A stretch of 9,852 nucleotides of DNA from contig JAABSF010000064.1 in assembly GCA_011390535.1 (NCBI GenBank), positions 1 to 9,852 of the forward strand. The letters run 5' to 3'. Positions 1 through 6,220 of the stretch are shown piece after piece. How positions within the stretch are numbered: position 1 is the stretch's first letter; every line of letters starts with the position of its first letter. Under the pieces are notes generated by a model, which worked only from the letters and a program-made list of their open reading frames with translations, searched no databases and was not told the origin of the DNA. A program made the position numbers and the translations under genes. Origin of the DNA: Deltaproteobacteria bacterium. GTDB taxonomy: Bacteria; Myxococcota_A; Polyangia; HGW-17; SLPX01.

Positions 1-1
1 C

Positions 2-1174
2 CTCATTTATGGGTACGTGAGGATAAAACAATATGAAACGCTGGAAAAAGACGCCCCAAAGGTAAAAGTCGGGGTTGTACAGCCGAACATCGGTATCAGC
101 TTGAAAGGCAAACCTGATTTTGCTCAGCGACAGCTTGAGATTCACCAAGAGCTGAGCCGAAAGCTCCAATCTCTCGGTGCAGAGCTCATTGTCTGGCCGG
201 AGTCTTCTTACCCTTATCCTCTGAGCCGGACTTTCAAGTCCGATGAGGAGCTCAATCCTCGACGGGGACGTATCCGGGATGGGTTTGATGTCCCGATTAT
301 TTTCGGTACTTTGACAGTGGACTGGGATGAAAAAACCGGGAGTGTAGAGAGAGTTTACAATTCCGCGATAATGTTGGACAGAGCTGGTAAAAAGATAGGG
401 CTGTTTGACAAAATGTACCTGCTGATATTCGGTGAATACATACCGCTTTATGATGAACTGGAGTTTATGCAGCGGTTTTTCAAAAGACACAGAATGTCTA
501 ACTTCAGCCGTGGGGATGAAGTCACGGTGTTTCCATTTTGGCACCAGGGAGAGAAGTTTTTGTTGGGGCCACTGATTTGTTACGAAGATATTATCCCTGC
601 TTTCGGTCGTCGGGTTGCTCGTTTGAAACCAAACCTGTTCATAAACGTTACTAACGACGCCTGGTTTGGTGAGACTTCGGAGCCGTATCAACACCTGGCG
701 CTGGCGGTTTATCGTTCGGTTGAACACCGGATACCAATGGTGCGTGCGGTGAATACAGGGGTGTCCACTTTGATAGACTCAACGGGGAGAGTCGTGAGAA
801 GCACCCCGGCGGTTGGATCCCGCATCGATTCGGATCCCGGCGGTGACTCAGCGGCGGCGATTCGTCAGAGCGGCTACAAGAAGCTGCGACCAGGGGTGTA
901 CCAATCCAAAGAGTGGCCTTATGCCCACATAATTATTGACGAGGTTGCCCTTATGGAACCACCGGCGACGATCTACGCCGCTGTCGGGGATGTGTTCGGC
1001 TATGGAAATCTCCTCTTTACTCTATATCTACTTTTTTTGTTCAAAAGGGGTGCGCTTTCAAAATTGCTGCGCAAGAAAATTTACAGCCGGAAAGAGCAGA
1101 CCGGACGCATCTCCGGGAAAAAAGAACGGTCCAAGAAAACGAAAACAGGAAAAGGAAAAGGAAAAGGAAACTAA
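2..1174 (+). CDS. lnt: Apolipoprotein N-acyltransferase, C-terminal part (5' end outside window)
   Basis: Lnt transfers the third acyl chain from a phospholipid to the N-terminal cysteine of lipoproteins at the periplasmic face of the inner membrane. The frame is open to the left edge, so the N-terminal membrane segments are missing; the GTG at 17 is only the first start-like codon in the window. The visible part is the CN-hydrolase (nitrilase) domain, beginning with VGVVQPNI. Numbered from the GTG at 17, the expected Glu-Lys-Cys triad is present: E62 in WPES, K132 in FDKMYLL..FGEYIPL, and C188 in LICYED. Their spacing is close to that of E. coli Lnt (E267, K335, C387). TNDAWFG and the RAVNTGVS segment also fit. 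The usual LVPFGEY is changed to LLIFGEY after the lysine. A last hydrophobic segment (about residues 330-345) is followed by a lysine-rich tail ending in Gly-Lys repeats. Assignment is secure. Confidence 0.95.
   Translation, partial: LIYGYVRIKQYETLEKDAPKVKVGVVQPNIGISLKGKPDFAQRQLEIHQELSRKLQSLGAELIVWPESSYPYPLSRTFKSDEELNPRRGRIRDGFDVPIIFGTLTVDWDEKTGSVERVYNSAIMLDRAGKKIGLFDKMYLLIFGEYIPLYDELEFMQRFFKRHRMSNFSRGDEVTVFPFWHQGEKFLLGPLICYEDIIPAFGRRVARLKPNLFINVTNDAWFGETSEPYQHLALAVYRSVEHRIPMVRAVNTGVSTLIDSTGRVVRSTPAVGSRIDSDPGGDSAAAIRQSGYKKLRPGVYQSKEWPYAHIIIDEVALMEPPATIYAAVGDVFGYGNLLFTLYLLFLFKRGALSKLLRKKIYSRKEQTGRISGKKERSKKTKTGKGKGKGN
1148..1171 (+). repeat. GGAAAA hexamer repeat at the 3' end of lnt
   Basis: Three perfect GGAAAA units plus a fourth ending GGAAAC lie in frame and encode Gly-Lys repeats just before the lnt stop codon. 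A gain or loss of one 6-bp unit would keep the frame and only change tail length. Confidence 0.7.
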
Positions 1175-1285
1175 CAGTGCCATCCCCCAAAGGCGGTGGC
1201 ATTCGGATAAAACGTCCAAACCAGGCTGACGCCTTCAGGCGAACGGCGTTAACTTGGGCACAGCGGTCTCTTGAACTTTGTCCCC
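1175..1285. terminator. Convergent intergenic region with weak hairpins
   Basis: This is the gap between convergent lnt and sctJ. TGCCA (1178-1182) can pair with TGGCA (1197-1201), with further C-G pairs inside, right after the lnt stop. CGCC-TTCA-GGCG (1230-1241) forms a small tetraloop hairpin, and ACGCC (1229-1233) can pair alternatively with GGCGT (1245-1249). Neither is followed by a T-run on either strand. A termination role is suggested only by the convergent setting. Confidence 0.25.
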
Positions 1286-2095
1286 TCAGGCTTGTTTCAT
1301 TGATACCGACCCTGTATTTTCCCGCGAAAGCGCCATGTTCTCTTTTTTAAGACGTTTCAGCTTTAGCCCCACCACCGCCATCAGAATCCCCAAGAGCAAA
1401 ACCGCCCCCGAAGCGGAAACGGCAACTATTTTGAGCCATAAGGGAGCTTCATAAACTGATTTTTCATTTTTGAGTTTGATTTTGGTACCGGGTTGAACCA
1501 GCACTGATACAGATTCAGCATCCAGTCCGGCTACCGCACCGGCCACCAATGCCTGTATTTGTGAAACACCGGCTGTTGCGCTGTCCGGCAAGATCTTGAG
1601 GAAAACGGATGCCTGAGCTTTTTCCAGGCTCTTATCCTTGTCTCGAAAAAAGTCTTTTTGCGGCAACACCAGGTGCACACGTGCATCCACAACACCTTCC
1701 ATCCTCTCCAGGGTTTTCGCCAGCTCGGCCTGAGTTGCGTAAACTTTTTTCATATGCTCTTCAGTAGATGTCGGGACCAGACTGGATTTTCCGAAAAGCT
1801 CGTATACACCTTTCCTCTCTTTCCGCGGGAGGTTTCTGGCGGAAAGAACTGCAAAAGCATCTGCTGCTTTTTCCTTTGGGACCACCACAGTAAAGGTGGG
1901 CTGACGCCCTTTTTCCTTTTTCTTCTGGGCTGAAATACCCGCCTTTCTTAGAACCGCCAAGATTTCATTTGCCTGGTTTTCTTCTAGGCCGTGCTGTATT
2001 TCAGTGTCGCACGCTGCTGATGAAAGCAAAATCGTCAAAACACCCCATAAGGTGAAACATTGTATTGATCGCCCGAAGCCTCGAACTTTATACAT
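1286..2095 (-). CDS. sctJ: Type III secretion inner-membrane ring lipoprotein, SctJ/YscJ/FliF family
   Basis: SctJ builds the inner, lipid-anchored ring of the T3SS basal body together with SctD. The 269-residue product has a signal peptide and lipobox ending SSAAC (Cys29), though the -3 position is Ser rather than the usual Leu. Next comes the YscJ-type N-terminal ring-building fold (about 30-85, with GLEENQANEILAVLRKAGI), a linker with YELFGKSSLVPTSTEE, and the second ring-building domain (about 110-200, with LAKTLERMEGVVDARVHLVLP, a hallmark of the family). A transmembrane helix lies at about 219-244, followed by a short basic cytosolic tail. The length matches SctJ (about 240-270) rather than flagellar FliF (over 500). 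AAGGGAG lies about 10 nt before the ATG. It is the last gene of its block and sits 211 bp after sctI. Natural substrate of Lnt. Confidence 0.93.
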   Translation of the reverse strand: MYKVRGFGRSIQCFTLWGVLTILLSSAACDTEIQHGLEENQANEILAVLRKAGISAQKKKEKGRQPTFTVVVPKEKAADAFAVLSARNLPRKERKGVYELFGKSSLVPTSTEEHMKKVYATQAELAKTLERMEGVVDARVHLVLPQKDFFRDKDKSLEKAQASVFLKILPDSATAGVSQIQALVAGAVAGLDAESVSVLVQPGTKIKLKNEKSVYEAPLWLKIVAVSASGAVLLLGILMAVVGLKLKRLKKENMALSRENTGSVSMKQA

Positions 2096-2306
2096 TCCCC
2101 GGTTTCTCCCTTCTCATGCGCATTTAACACCGGCGCCATATGCCGTCTCAACTTGTTGGAGAGCGACAATGTATACCACGTCACAGAGTCATAAACGAAT
2201 TCTGGAAGATCTTCAACGTTTCCGAGAAAAGGTCAATAAGTGGTTTTTGGACTGGGGGATGAATCAAAACCAATCCCGAGTTTTCACGAGAGCCTCCACC
2301 TCTTGG
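2096..2306. other. Gap between sctI and sctJ, with a possible 47-residue plus-strand ORF
   Basis: The gap is unusually long for neighbouring genes of one T3SS operon. On the minus strand an ATGA overlap with the sctI stop starts only an 8-codon ORF, and a longer open frame runs into sctJ without a good start. On the plus strand, GGAGAG (2158-2163) sits 5 nt before ATG 2169 and opens a 47-codon frame ending at 2312. Its peptide has a charged helix-like stretch (ILEDLQRFREKVNKWFLDW). The opposite strand and lack of a recognised family make coding doubtful. The gap may instead hold an internal promoter for sctJ. Confidence 0.25.
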
Positions 2307-2753
2307 TCATAGTCTCGTTTGTAGGGTCTGTTTTAGTGATTGATTCGCACGATCCACACTTTTGGATAGTAGTTCAACGTGTTGTGTGTATCTGTATACG
2401 CTCATCTGGATCTCCACCAACTCTTGCATGTTGCTTACCCCACGGCGCATGACTTTTTCCAGGTGCTTTTGTACTTCAGCCTCTTTTTCCATGGATCTTT
2501 CGAGGCCTTTGCGAAGGGGGGAGTCGGATCTTTCGGGAGCGGTTGAGGATGTGACACGTTCACTAGAGAGGGGACCGATCTGTTTTTTGGGGGCTGAACA
2601 AGGTTCTTGATGCTGTACTTCGAGGCTGTTTTCAAACCTCCCTTCAGCATTATCTGCTCCGCGGAGCTCTTTGCCGGATGTTTTAGGTTTTGGGTCCGAA
2701 ACAGGAGCTCGATACATTTCAGATCCTATACGTGAAAAGGTTGCAATTTTCAT
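2307..2753 (-). CDS. sctI: Probable type III secretion inner rod protein, SctI/YscI/EscI family
   Basis: SctI proteins form the inner rod or adaptor that links the export gate and basal body to the needle. The conserved signal is at the C-terminus of this 148-residue product (about 105-148): MQELVEIQMSVYRYTQHVEL followed by LSKSVDRANQSLKQTLQTRL. This matches the family pattern of an amphipathic helix with Q..VYRYSQ.VELASK and a terminal TLQTQ-like end. Residues 1-90 are polar, Ser/Pro/Lys-rich and low-complexity, as is common in this fast-evolving family. There is no signal peptide, as expected for a T3SS-exported subunit. A strong GAGGAG lies 6 nt before the ATG. The order sctI then sctJ matches the Ysc arrangement. 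A needle protein (SctF) is less likely, since those are about 80 residues. Confidence 0.75.
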   Translation of the reverse strand: MKIATFSRIGSEMYRAPVSDPKPKTSGKELRGADNAEGRFENSLEVQHQEPCSAPKKQIGPLSSERVTSSTAPERSDSPLRKGLERSMEKEAEVQKHLEKVMRRGVSNMQELVEIQMSVYRYTQHVELLSKSVDRANQSLKQTLQTRL

Positions 2754-2851
2754 ATTTTTCTCCTCTTGAAGTTTTTGACCTTCATTTGCTTCAAACTTAA
2801 TCTTCTCGTTCTTTGTTTTCGGACTTTACTTGGGATTGTTGCGTGCTTTTT

Positions 2852-2868
2852 TGTAATCATGGATTACA
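2852..2868. promoter_or_regulatory. Perfect inverted repeat TGTAATC-ATG-GATTACA, operator-like
   Basis: Seven-base perfect arms are separated by three bases, 99 bp upstream of the sctI start codon. The short symmetric form is typical of a site for a dimeric DNA-binding protein rather than a terminator, and no T-run follows on either strand. The binding protein is unknown. Confidence 0.45.
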
Positions 2869-2962
2869 GAGACATTTATTTTCGATTGGGTGAGATGGAT
2901 AATTAGGTGGTCTGGAATATTTAAACCCCTCTGATCTTTTGGATTTGATGAAATTATGAGAC

Positions 2963-3038
2963 GTTCTGTAAGCTATGTATGGTTCTGTAAGGTATGTACA
3001 ATTCTGTGAGGTATGTATAATTCTGTGTGTGGTTCGGG
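2963..3038. repeat. 19-bp direct tandem repeat, three full units plus one partial
   Basis: Full units begin at 2963, 2982 and 3001 and read approximately RTTCTGTRAGSTATGTAYR; a degraded fourth unit begins at 3020 with ATTCTGTG. The phase is exactly 19 bp, with no spacers. The array starts just beyond the 3' end of the sigma gene, about 210-285 bp upstream of the sctI ATG. It could be a set of binding sites for a regulator (iteron-like) or a simple tandem duplication. Confidence 0.8.
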
Positions 3039-3044
3039 GTGCTT

Positions 3045-3773
3045 TTATGAAGTGTCAGCAGCCTCTATGGTACTTATGGTATTTCCATAGTTGAATGTCA
3101 GCTTTTTTCGAAGACTCGTTATCGCCTGAGAGTGAAGCCTGGAAGCCCAGGACCGGCTCAACCCGAGGGCCTTGCCGGCATCTTTTATTGACTTGTTTTT
3201 GAAATAAGTAAGCTCGATGAGTTTCTTTTCTTTTTCCGGCAATTTTCCTACAGCCTCGGCCACGGCTTGACTCTCTTCAATTTTTTCAAGCTTGCTCAAT
3301 GGGTCTTCAACATCATCGTTTCCCGGCAAGTCAACTCTGTCCACCTCTACACAAACTCTCGTGATAACCGCGACATCTGCGATTTGTTCAGCTATTCTTT
3401 CAATGCCTTCTTCAAGTGATTTGGGTTTTGGTGCTTTTGCAGATGCTGAATGTTTGTTTTTTAGATATTCATTGGCAAGACAATCGTTTAAAAACCTGGA
3501 TTTTTTTTGCGGTCCCAACATGTTTTTTTTTCGCAAATCATCCAAAACACTCCCTTGTATACGGTGGTATGCAAATGTGGAAAAAGCATATCCATGATGA
3601 GGCTCATATCGAATTGCGGCTTCAGTTAGCCCTAAATAGGCGGAAGAAAAGACATCTTCTTGTGAATGATAATCAATATCGTACCTTTTGCATGCCTTAG
3701 CTGCCACACTTTTGGCAAGGCCGATAAATTCGGTGACGAGGTTCTGTTTGTCTTTCGATAACTCTTGTTGCAT
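3045..3773 (-). CDS. FliA/sigma-28-like RNA polymerase sigma factor
   Basis: This is an alternative sigma-70-family factor of 242 residues, about the length of E. coli FliA (239). Region 2 spans about 10-85, with EDVFSSAYLGLTEAAIRYEP and FSTFAYHRIQGSVLDDLRKK, closely following the FliA pattern DL.QAG..GL.EA...Y.P and RIRGAMLDELRR. The middle (about 90-165) is divergent and charged in place of a typical region 3. Region 4 spans about 177-225 and has LPEKEKKLIEL and a helix-turn-helix ending SRLHSQAITSLRKKL, very like the LHSQA..RLR end of FliA. A GGAG lies only 2 nt before the ATG, a short spacing, but no better start is seen. It lies upstream of sctI and sctJ in the same direction, so it may direct T3SS transcription; that link is inferred. 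No flagellar gene is present in the window. Confidence 0.9.
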   Translation of the reverse strand: MQQELSKDKQNLVTEFIGLAKSVAAKACKRYDIDYHSQEDVFSSAYLGLTEAAIRYEPHHGYAFSTFAYHRIQGSVLDDLRKKNMLGPQKKSRFLNDCLANEYLKNKHSASAKAPKPKSLEEGIERIAEQIADVAVITRVCVEVDRVDLPGNDDVEDPLSKLEKIEESQAVAEAVGKLPEKEKKLIELTYFKNKSIKDAGKALGLSRSWASRLHSQAITSLRKKLTFNYGNTISTIEAADTS

Positions 3774-4069
3774 TGCTCCACAGAGGTGAGCCCCGAGTGT
3801 TTATTCAAATTTTGAAATGAAAGATACCCCTCCATGCAGCTGTGGTCAAGCCCTGCTGTTTTTAGCCCCTCTACTTCGACCAGAGGTGCATTGACAGAGT
3901 GGTGGTTTTGACTAAGTAATGAGTGGCTTAGGCGTTGATGGTTTTCCGGAGTCTCATTGAGATTGACGGTTTATGGTGTCATTTTGGGCCGAGTGGTTTG
4001 GTGCCTTTTTTAGAGGTAATGGATACGTTAAGAACCCGGGAGCCCATGAAAAAAGAAAGAGGAGAAGAA
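3774..4069. promoter_or_regulatory. Divergent intergenic region between the sigma gene and the SCP2 gene
   Basis: The region holds the outward-facing promoters. An inverted repeat CCTCT (3868-3872) / AGAGG (3882-3886) with a 9-nt loop sits near the middle. The octamer CAGAGGTG occurs twice exactly 100 bp apart (3781 and 3881). The frame of the SCP2 gene stays open back to an ATG at 3935, but that stretch lacks a ribosome-binding site and does not resemble the family. Confidence 0.4.
3891..3920 (+). promoter_or_regulatory. Candidate sigma-70 promoter for the SCP2 gene
   Basis: A perfect -35 box TTGACA (3891-3896) is followed after 18 bp by AGTAAT (3915-3920), which matches the -10 consensus at four of six bases. 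Transcription would start near 3927 and give a leader of about 140 nt before the ATG at 4070. Read by eye only. Confidence 0.35.
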
Positions 4070-4408
4070 ATGGCCAAGACAGCAAAAGAGCTTTTTAATG
4101 AATCTGCAGTGGCTATGCTGGAAAAGAAAAAAGATAAGCTACAAGGGATAAATGCAGTTTTCAAATTCGATATCGCCGGTGAGGGTGGTGGGCAGTGGAC
4201 AATGGATCTGAAAAACGAACCTTTTTCCATAATGGAAGGAGATGGTGAGAAACCGGATTGCACGGTTACAGTGAGCCACGACAATTTCCAGAAGCTTTTA
4301 GACAATTTCGGGATAGCGATGCAGCTTTTTACCACCGGTAAGCTGAAAGTGGATAACCCGTTGGCTGCTATGAAGCTTCAGAAGGTGCTACCTTTGATGA
4401 AGAAATGA
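4070..4408 (+). CDS. Stand-alone SCP2 sterol-binding-domain protein
   Basis: A 112-residue cytosolic protein made of a single SCP2 domain, a fold with a hydrophobic tunnel that binds sterols, fatty acids or acyl-CoA. Typical features are an N-terminal helix (TAKELFNESAVAMLEKKKDK), a beta sheet with AVFKFDIAGEGGGQWTMDL, then EKPDCTVTVSHDNFQKLL (the common D.T...S..D...L pattern), and the C-terminal LFTTGKLKVDNPLAAMKLQKVLP, matching the family's GK.K..G....A.KL. ATG 4070 was chosen because AGGAG (4060-4064) lies 5 nt upstream and the protein then begins at the domain; in-frame ATGs at 4046 and 3935 are less likely. There is no signal peptide or catalytic domain. Tandem TGA stops occur at 4406-4411. 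The ligand cannot be told from sequence. Confidence 0.88.
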   Translation: MAKTAKELFNESAVAMLEKKKDKLQGINAVFKFDIAGEGGGQWTMDLKNEPFSIMEGDGEKPDCTVTVSHDNFQKLLDNFGIAMQLFTTGKLKVDNPLAAMKLQKVLPLMKK

Positions 4409-4502
4409 TGAGAGTAAATGAAGAGGGCAGGTGTGCTCATGAGGAGAACTGCTCGCTTTAACTTTGCAAGGAAGGGGTATCTTTTCCCGTGTAGGCGTGC
4501 GT

Positions 4503-4531
4503 GCGAGGAGCACTGACCAGCGCCTTCTCGC
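4503..4531. terminator. Hairpin between convergent genes, possible terminator
   Basis: GCGAGGAG (4503-4510) pairs with CTTCTCGC (4524-4531) through eight pairs including one G-T wobble, with a 13-nt loop. It sits in the convergent gap between the SCP2 gene and the Gly-rich lipoprotein gene. A moderately T-rich stretch follows on the plus strand, but no clean T-run, so the termination role is uncertain. Confidence 0.3.
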
Positions 4532-4537
4532 GAGAGT

Positions 4538-5920
4538 TTATTCGATTCTTAATTCACCCACCACGGGGGCTACAGTCCTATCGGGGCTGATGGTGCCTTG
4601 GTGGTTGCCTTCTTCAAATATGGGCGGAAAAATTTTATGGAGGCGGATCCTGCCGCAGGCGCCGCCGCCGCCGCCGGGGGATTCGCCTAGGTTGGCAGAG
4701 CCGTTTTGGCCGCTTAAAGTTGTGCCGGCTCCGCCCGCACCTCCGGAATTGCCTCCTGAGGCAGGTTCCGCGCTGGGCCGGCCGTTTTCTCCATGTTCAC
4801 TTGAGCTTACATAACTTCCGCCGCCGCCCCCGCCGTTAGCGGCAAGGACCCCCAGTATTTTGATTCGTGGCGCCTCGATGAGGATCGCTCCTCCGGAGCC
4901 GCCGCCACCGCCTGACTTGCCGGTGTTGCCCTGTCGTCCACCACCGCCGCCGGCATTTATGTGACCAAGTGGGCCGACATAGATCTCACCTCTTGAAAAA
5001 AGCATTAGGGCGCCTCCCCCACCACCCCCGATGCCGTTTCCTGTTGCTGTTTCAGCGTTAGATGCTTCGCCTCCGCCGCTTCCCCCTACCAAGGTGTTCA
5101 ATGTTGTGGTGCCGTAAGGAGTTCCTCCCCCGCCTCCGCTGCTGCTCATTCCAGAAGAATCACCGTTCCCTCCCCCTGCCAGGTAACCTCCACCTCCACC
5201 TGCACCCTGACCCATTGGATCCGTTCCTTGGCCGTCTCCGCCCCTGCCGGTTCCCTCACCCGGACTTCCGCCACCAGGTCCGGGGAGGCTCCCATCGCCA
5301 CCAGCTTCTATTTTGCCGAAAATCTGCAGATCATCTTTTGAGCCCAAGGCCAGTGTCCGGCTGCCGGTGACTCGGATCGTCACATCTTCATGGATAAGTA
5401 CTCTGTTAAATGTGACCCACATTATCTCAGGTGCTCCGGGAGCGTCTTGAACCAAAATGTCTGAGCTGATGTTGGCAGGACTACCGTTTATGGTAATGCT
5501 CATGTTTTCTGTGTCAATCACCACCGAAGCCCCGTTATCCGGAATAAAGTTTCCCTCCTGGTTTGTATCCAGCCAGCCGTTTTGTATCCCGTTTTGAAAC
5601 GCGGGGTCGCCGCACCGTGGTTGGGGTTGGCTTGTGCATGCAAACTCGCACATTTCTTCCGAGATCCATTCATCGTTTTTGCAGATCTCTACCCGATGGG
5701 GTTCGGATTTGCATCTTTTTTCACCTTCAAGGCAATTCTGGGTGAAGACATCGGTGATATCTCTGTCTGCACTACCGTCGATTATTCCACTGTCCGGCGA
5801 GCCTTCAATTCCCTGGGTGTCGAACCGACAACCGGCAAAGAGAAAAATAACCCACAATGTAATGAAGGTCGGTTTCGCTATTCGACTGGTCTTGGGTGCA
5901 AACGAGTTAAGTGAAAACAT
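4538..5920 (-). CDS. Cys-rich then Gly-rich surface lipoprotein, unknown function
   Basis: This 460-residue predicted lipoprotein has a clear signal peptide and lipobox LFAGC (Cys31). Residues 32-60 are Asp/Ser/Gly-rich, a likely flexible tether. A compact cysteine module follows (C63, C70, C80, C91, C95, C103), resembling short Cys-rich modules common in myxobacterial-type lipoproteins. Residues 130-205 are beta-rich. Residues 207-424 are dominated by runs of four to six glycines interrupted by hydrophobic strands. Three of these look like copies of one motif: DLQIFGKIEAGGDG (198-210), EIYVGPLGHINAGGGG (312-327) and RIKILGVLAANGGGG (352-366). This alternation suggests a repetitive beta structure with glycine-rich loops, perhaps adhesive or structural, but that is inference. 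AGAGGG lies about 8 nt before the ATG. The glycine codons make 4649-5302 locally GC-rich. Confidence 0.85.
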   Translation of the reverse strand: MFSLNSFAPKTSRIAKPTFITLWVIFLFAGCRFDTQGIEGSPDSGIIDGSADRDITDVFTQNCLEGEKRCKSEPHRVEICKNDEWISEEMCEFACTSQPQPRCGDPAFQNGIQNGWLDTNQEGNFIPDNGASVVIDTENMSITINGSPANISSDILVQDAPGAPEIMWVTFNRVLIHEDVTIRVTGSRTLALGSKDDLQIFGKIEAGGDGSLPGPGGGSPGEGTGRGGDGQGTDPMGQGAGGGGGYLAGGGNGDSSGMSSSGGGGGTPYGTTTLNTLVGGSGGGEASNAETATGNGIGGGGGGALMLFSRGEIYVGPLGHINAGGGGGRQGNTGKSGGGGGSGGAILIEAPRIKILGVLAANGGGGGGSYVSSSEHGENGRPSAEPASGGNSGGAGGAGTTLSGQNGSANLGESPGGGGGACGRIRLHKIFPPIFEEGNHQGTISPDRTVAPVVGELRIE

Positions 5921-6220
5921 GGTTAAAACCCTCTAAGGTTTATCGCTTCTTTAATAAATAGTCTAAATAATCTGTCCGAATAAAAGTTGATCAAACAAGA
6001 GCCTGTGCAAAAAAATCATGCCACACGCTCCAACCTCCAGGAGGCAGTATAAAATAATAGGCTCTAATTTATCAAACGTGAGACCGAAAAAGTGCCCTCT
6101 ATTAATCTACAAGTATCCTTTAGTCGAACAGTAACTGCAAGAGGGTTTTGTCAAGGATTCGGGTAACATCCCAGCAGACAGGCTCACCCCGCCCCAATCT
6201 TCCGACGGGAGGGAACTTGG
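5921..6220. promoter_or_regulatory. Intergenic region upstream of the Gly-rich lipoprotein gene
   Basis: About 300 bp with no supportable ORF. The part nearest the lipoprotein start (5921-6000) is AT-rich and probably carries its promoter, but no convincing -35/-10 pair was found. An inverted pair AGAGCCT (5998-6004) / AGGCTCT (6059-6065) encloses 54 bp that contain a run of seven A (6009-6015, seven T on the minus strand) and the short palindrome CCTCC-A-GGAGG (6034-6044). The T-run could end minus-strand transcription from the upstream small lipoprotein gene, but the stem before it is poor. Confidence 0.4.

Larger units (their letters stand above)
2754..3044. promoter_or_regulatory. Intergenic region between the sigma gene and sctI, likely regulatory
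   Basis: This stretch lies downstream of the sigma-factor gene and upstream of sctI and has no convincing ORF. It is AT-rich and contains a 19-bp direct repeat array (2963-3038), a perfect dyad (2852-2868) and the sctI ribosome-binding site (GAGGAG on the minus strand, 6 nt from the ATG). No clean sigma-70, sigma-54 or sigma-28 promoter could be read by eye. The arrangement suggests that sctI-sctJ have their own controlled promoter here. Confidence 0.5.

Noticed and set aside
2785..2830. Possible sigma-28 promoter on the minus strand before sctI (TAAAGT and later GATTA)
   Set aside because: The -10 half matches poorly to GCCGATAA and the spacing is about 15 instead of 11; not enough to call.
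2963..3038. CRISPR-like array
   Set aside because: The 19-bp units are directly adjacent with no spacers, and no cas gene is present.
3632..3835. Minus-strand ORF overlapping the sigma-factor start
   Set aside because: It overlaps the sigma gene's region 2 coding sequence in another frame and resembles no known protein.
3935..4069. N-terminal extension of the SCP2 protein from ATG 3935
   Set aside because: No ribosome-binding site, overlaps the likely promoter/leader region, and the SCP2 domain begins right at the well-supported ATG 4070.
4464..5370. Proline/leucine/arginine-rich open frames on the plus strand
   Set aside because: They are the antisense shadow of the glycine-rich lipoprotein gene; their composition follows from GGN codons read in reverse.
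6006..6023. Sigma-54-like site on the minus strand (TGGCATGA, a T-run, then GCA) upstream of the Gly-rich lipoprotein gene
   Set aside because: The GG to GC distance is 12 bp instead of the 10 bp needed in a -24/-12 promoter.
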